Source of the DNA: Ignelater luminosus | Lineage: Eukaryota; Arthropoda; Insecta; Coleoptera; Elateridae | Reading direction: 5' to 3' | NCBI GenBank assembly: GCA_011009095.1 | Contig: VTPC01003537.1 | Location: 1 to 64,000, forward strand | DNA length: 64,000 nucleotides | Shown: positions 59,860 to 64,000 of the stretch, piece by piece | Numbering within the stretch: the stretch's first letter is position 1 | How the letters are laid out: every line of letters begins with the position of its first letter | Made by a program: the position numbers and the translations under genes | Notes under the pieces: model-generated | The model's database searches: none | Told to the model about the DNA's origin: nothing | Seen by the model: the letters and a program-made list of their open reading frames with translations, nothing else

Positions 59860-62767
59860 GGTATGGATTCAAGGCCGTAGCAAGAACCGCACAAGAAAGC
59901 ATCATCGTCCACCACCTATCTACATATATCAGTAGGTTCAATACCTCATCGGAGCTACTCTACGCTGGTTTTTAGTATCATTTCTTACATCCGTGACACA
60001 ATATACACACGATGATACTATCATCTATGTTATATCAACTCCTTTCCGGAATCAGAAAATACCATCTACAATGATGATGGTAATCCGGTAAATACAGTTT
60101 GAATTCGATCAATGCACTTTCCACTAGCAATTGACATTATAAACACCGAACCGACTGATATCATCATATATCACCCGTAAGAATTGCTTCTCATACATTT
60201 CCTTCGTCGTAGATACCGCTCCTGCATGGTTTAGAATTGAAAGCTTGATGGATATGTTAAACACTTATTGCTTTTTATGAAAATAGACTTCAATATATTA
60301 ACAAAATTTAATTTTAGTATCAGTGAGTTTTTATTCCCGCAATACCGTGTTTCTACTGCAATTACCTGGACCCCACAATCTTGTAAGAAAACTGTTGGCA
60401 TCGATCGGATCCAGATTTTTAAAAGCGCACCATGTAGCAACAATTTAACAACCAAAGAATGCGTGACATTTTCCAGGACCCCCGCCTTAAAAGACATCTC
60501 TTGTAGAAAACCCAAAAGCAAAAATGTCATCCGCATTGGCCTAAACTGCTTACAGGTTATGCATTCGTACAAAATGTATACAAAGGGAACCTAGCCAGTG
60601 GAAACTTTAATTAACTTAACCGTTTTCAATTTCATTATTTTATTTTAATGTCTAAATAATAATAAAAAATGGAAGCATTCATGAAACTTTTTGGAACAAA
60701 TACAGAAAACCAATTCCAAACTTTTCAAACCTATTGAAACTTTCAGACAATCAAATTGTCTAAAATGTGATCTGCATAGGTCATTCTGACTTACTAGGAA
60801 TGTGGGAAAATCGATAACTACGTTCCTAGTATAGAAAAAAACCGATCCTGATTCGATCACGATGCGATGTGGAAAGACAGATAGATATAATTTTATCTGG
60901 AAACTGTCTATCCTAAAAGACAAAAAAAGCCAGTCTGTCGATGAGCTATCAAGGTCTATAGGTTTTGCCGTACTGTACAAAGATTCATGGCATCATTTTT
61001 GAGTTCGGAAATGGCAACAAGTAAGTTCACACACTGCAAAGATGTATACGGCAAAGCTAACCGTGCACGATGCCTAAATAAGAGATACTTTGCTTAAGAA
61101 TGGATTTCCTGATGAAGTCACTGGATTTTTACTAAATTTAAAGATTAGAAATGTCTTTTTCTGCAATCCAGGAAAACTACCCAGAGTTGACAAATTCCTT
61201 ACGGACTGACAAAAAAACTTCAATAGCGTGTGCTATTTAACGTTCAAGATCTAATAATCCCAACGAATGCAACGGAATTCAGCAGCCGTAAACCACAAGC
61301 AAAATGTAGCTTCCAAGAATTTCCGTTCTTGCAATACCACCAGTATCGGATCCACTGTCCTACCGTCATGCCCTTAGTTAAACACTTCCGTTACAAACTG
61401 TATCGCCGACAAGCTTATGGTCAATCAGCCGTCACTAGCTTCACTATTACCGTCACTATGTCTACTAATAAACTGTTCACCATTAGTAAGTATGGACAAA
61501 GGAATCATTTTTAAGGAGTAAGCTTGTACTGGTATGATTTTCATTATTATTTTTATTATTAGAAAAACTGCAGCATCAAGAAGACTGGAAAAAACAAGCG
61601 TCAACTTGACGTTATACACGCCCAGGGTTTTTGTACCACTGAAATATAATACTGGAAGGGGCGCTGTGGTAGGAAACGCGATCCGACAGAGAAACATGCT
61701 GCTCTGTACTGCACTGCGAAAACGCAGGGTTAGACGGAGACAGGTGGCCCCTTCGTATCAGTCTGTCTCGGAACACTTTCTACTTATTGGTACGATACAC
61801 AAGTACCCCTTCCAGTTTATTATATTTCAGCGGTTTGTATCCCTTCTTACAAAGGAAATAACGTTCTGAACATCTTAGGTCTCAAATCTGGAAATAACTG
61901 AATAGCAAATAGTAGCTGTATCCCTTAGCCAATTAGGTCACTTGACATGTCAATTTTAGACTTTTGCATGTGAGGATTTTTATTTAAGGTTTTCTGCTCT
62001 GTCTTGAATGTTAACAAAGATGCAGCCCTGGCCCTCTTTGAAAAAACACATCGTATAATTTCCAATTTTTAAAAGAGTGTAACGTTCACTTTTTGCTTCC
62101 GTTACATGTGTTCTATTTAATCTGTACTTCAGGTGTATTCCTGTAATTTTTTTTTAGTTTTCGCGGTTGGAGGGATTTTTTTGATAATGATGAGTTCACA
62201 ATGGTAGGTTGATTAAATCTCTTAACAAATTGTTAAGGGTTGGATTTTCTTATCACGATTCAGTGATTTGCACATTGGATTTCATCTTTAATTATTACCT
62301 CGCAACTTTTCCTACGTTTTACCTTTTACCATGCGGATTTAATAATAAATGATATAATTAACTACAGGCATAAATTATAAATTAAATATTGTAATTAATA
62401 TAAACATATTATTTATTTACTGTATACCTGATTGATAATAAAAGAGAATATACCAAGGAAGACGTTTGGTTTTATAATTTATTTTTGATAGGAAATTATC
62501 TAACCTTTTTACTTATCTGTTGGTCTGCCGGCCGTGTGATTTCACAGATGAACATAACACGGATGCTTGGAATTGCCTCCTCTCTGATCTTAGCTTCCAG
62601 GATTTGGGAGAAGTGTAGATAGATATCCCTTCCTTAAAGAAATATTGGAACCTTGATTGACCGTTTTTGACCTCGTTCTAGACACAGTTACTTTCTATTA
62701 ACCCTCTTCTAAACACCTACAATTTAGTTGCAAACAACGGGAATGTTAGCAACGAAAGATACTTTAC
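59860..62767. other. Intergenic, no gene recognised
   Basis: Open frames of about 90-113 codons on both strands (60231-60572 minus, 60268-60594 plus, 60645-60980 minus, 61230-61514 plus, 61534-61869 plus) overlap one another, lack introns or motifs, and are not supported as genes. No element ends were recognised. Confidence 0.4.
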
Positions 62768-62816
62768 AACTATTTCCTTTAACACACATTTTTTAATGTC
62801 TACTTCTAAATATTTT

Positions 62817-63028
62817 GTTAATTTGAAAATAAATAGCTATACCTATTACTAGAATTTTGAAAACGTGAAATTTTGTTGAAAAGGGCCTAAATCTTGATTA
62901 GAGATATTTACATTTACATATGTCATTATCACTCAAAATATCTCTAATCAAGATTTAGGCCCTTTTCAACAAAATTTCACGTTTTCAAAATTCTACTAAT
63001 AGGTATACCTATTTATTTTCAAATTAAC
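62817..63028. repeat. Near-perfect hairpin, 93-base arms and 26-base loop
   Basis: 62817-62909 and 62936-63028 are inverted copies with only two or three differences (for example CTATACCTATTACTAG against CTACTAATAGGTATACC). The loop is 62910-62935. The 16-base word AACTATTTCCTTTAAC occurs just outside on each side (62768-62783 and 63030-63045) as a direct repeat. It is a MITE-like or recently duplicated inverted structure. Confidence 0.85.
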
Positions 63029-63045
63029 AAACTATTTCCTTTAAC

Positions 63046-63865
63046 TTACCCCAAACTGACAGGGTGTAAGAAGAAATGAGGGAACAATATTGAATAAATC
63101 CTCCTGCACAGGAGTTTCATTCAAAATTAAGAATCTTAATTAGCAGAACTGTTAAATCTTCATTTACAAATTATATTCCGACAGCATCGTGGGTAATTAA
63201 TTCATCCCTTTACTGTAACTCGATTTATTATTACATTCCAATATTACTAAACGAATTTCCTTATCAAACCTAAAGAAAATTTCTGAGCTGAAAATGAAGC
63301 TTCGTGAATGGTTAACTAACAGATAGATTTATAATGAATTATATATTTATTTCTTAAAGAACACATAATTATTTATTACTAGGTTCCAAATCTCGAGTTC
63401 CTATTCTATTTATAGTTTTTTTTTACTGGTTTATGTATTGTTAATATAAAACCTGTAGAAAGTCTATATGAACTCACAGGCAATTAATATAATGTAATAA
63501 TATAATAATAATAAATAAATAAAAAATAAAAAAAGAAAATCAAATACTTACTTGGCTGTCAAACTGCTAAATGTGAAGAGCGGTTTATCACATTCTGCAC
63601 CTGTACGTGCACACTAGATATAGCCTCAAATAACCTAAATGTTATACTCTACGCTATGCTATTTGCCTATAACAATGGTTTCAAATAGAAATAAATGTTA
63701 TAAAAATATTCACTCAGGCAGATGATATTTATTTAGGCAAAAGTAATTTTTCGAAAATGACTATTTGTCTGTAACACACAGAGGCTCACAATGAAATTGA
63801 TACACTTCAGTATATAAACAAAATAGACAAACTTTTGGCTTAAATAAACAAATGTCTATATAAAC
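63046..63865. other. Intergenic, AT-rich
   Basis: AT-rich with AAT-rich runs at 63495-63540; no gene recognised. Confidence 0.4.
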
Positions 63866-64000
63866 ATTTTTATTCATAATGCCAACAATAAAGTGGAGGT
63901 TTCCAACCCTAGAAGCTGCTGCAAACACCCCCACACCATAACTCCGCCAACCCCATGTTTCATAGTGGGGCGTAAATTCTTTTTTAGTTTTGGAACACCG
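63866..64000 (-). mobile_element. Tc1-like transposase fragment cut by the window edge
   Basis: On the minus strand the last 130 bases encode TMKHGVGGVMVWGC, then in a shifted frame a GNLHFIVGIMNK-like piece. This matches the VKHGGGSVMVWGCF..GxGNLxxIxGxMN block of Tc1-family transposases between the second and third catalytic residues. The upstream part of the element lies beyond the window. A frameshift after VWGC indicates a decayed copy. Confidence 0.68.

Noticed and set aside
60231-61869. Series of 90-113 codon frames on both strands as a possible gene
   Set aside because: They overlap antiparallel, lack motifs and splice-consistent links, and codon composition matches the non-coding background.

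Overview
This is an insect-type nuclear genome window: AT-rich, with short GT-AG introns of 56-58 bases beside introns of 8-20 kb, and densely filled with degraded transposons. There are no operons, no CRISPR array and no prokaryotic gene organisation. The insect order cannot be fixed from the sequence alone.

Two host genes can be assembled, and they are divergently transcribed. On the minus strand, 28484 down to 6593, is a complete cytochrome P450 of the CYP4 type in 11 exons. All exon phases agree and the product is 490 residues, with membrane anchor, WxxxR, CETA, helix I, ExxR, DPDRF and haem-cysteine motifs in order. On the plus strand, 28915 to 58742, six exons encode about 761 residues of a coiled-coil/PDZ scaffold-like protein that I do not recognise by name. 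A 20.5-kb intron splits its PDZ domain. The facing ends of the two genes lie within about 430 bases, so a shared regulatory interval is possible.

The rest is mostly repeat. Left of the P450 gene (1-6.5 kb) are a LINE reverse-transcriptase remnant and a pogo/Tigger-like transposase tail. P450 intron 8 (7.4-18.3 kb) holds a decayed GC-rich tandem array of about 100-base units (8.4-11.4 kb). It also holds a 2.5-kb hAT element with its 8-base target duplication, which contains a GC-rich inverted repeat and a LINE tail. P450 intron 1 (19.6-28.3 kb) holds a Tigger-like pseudogene, an internally deleted hAT with target duplication, and an internally deleted mariner.

Introns of the PDZ gene hold Ty3/gypsy-like gag-protease debris with a full-length decayed mariner beside it (30.7-33.7 kb), two CpG-rich tandem repeats (34-35.2 kb), LINE and BEL/Pao fragments with gag-like debris (37.3-40.8 kb), and a long LINE (41.5-44.9 kb). 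They also hold a 1.26-kb palindromic TA-flanked element (44.9-46.2 kb), a degraded multicopy CYVCG-type gene (49.3-50.7 kb), a near-intact mariner without its 3' end (51.0-52.3 kb), a smaller TA-flanked palindrome (52.4-52.9 kb), another LINE 3' end (53.2-54.1 kb) and an inverted pair of tRNA-like SINE heads (55.7-55.9 kb).

Beyond 59 kb no gene is recognised. That part holds a pair of 21-base-subrepeat hairpins (59.5-59.9 kb), a near-perfect 93-base-arm hairpin (62.8-63.0 kb) and a Tc1-like transposase fragment cut by the window edge.

I saw no novel enzymatic or defence system. The more unusual items are structural: the nested hAT with its GC-rich inverted repeat, the decayed tandem array inside a P450 intron, the palindromic elements, and the orphan PDZ protein.
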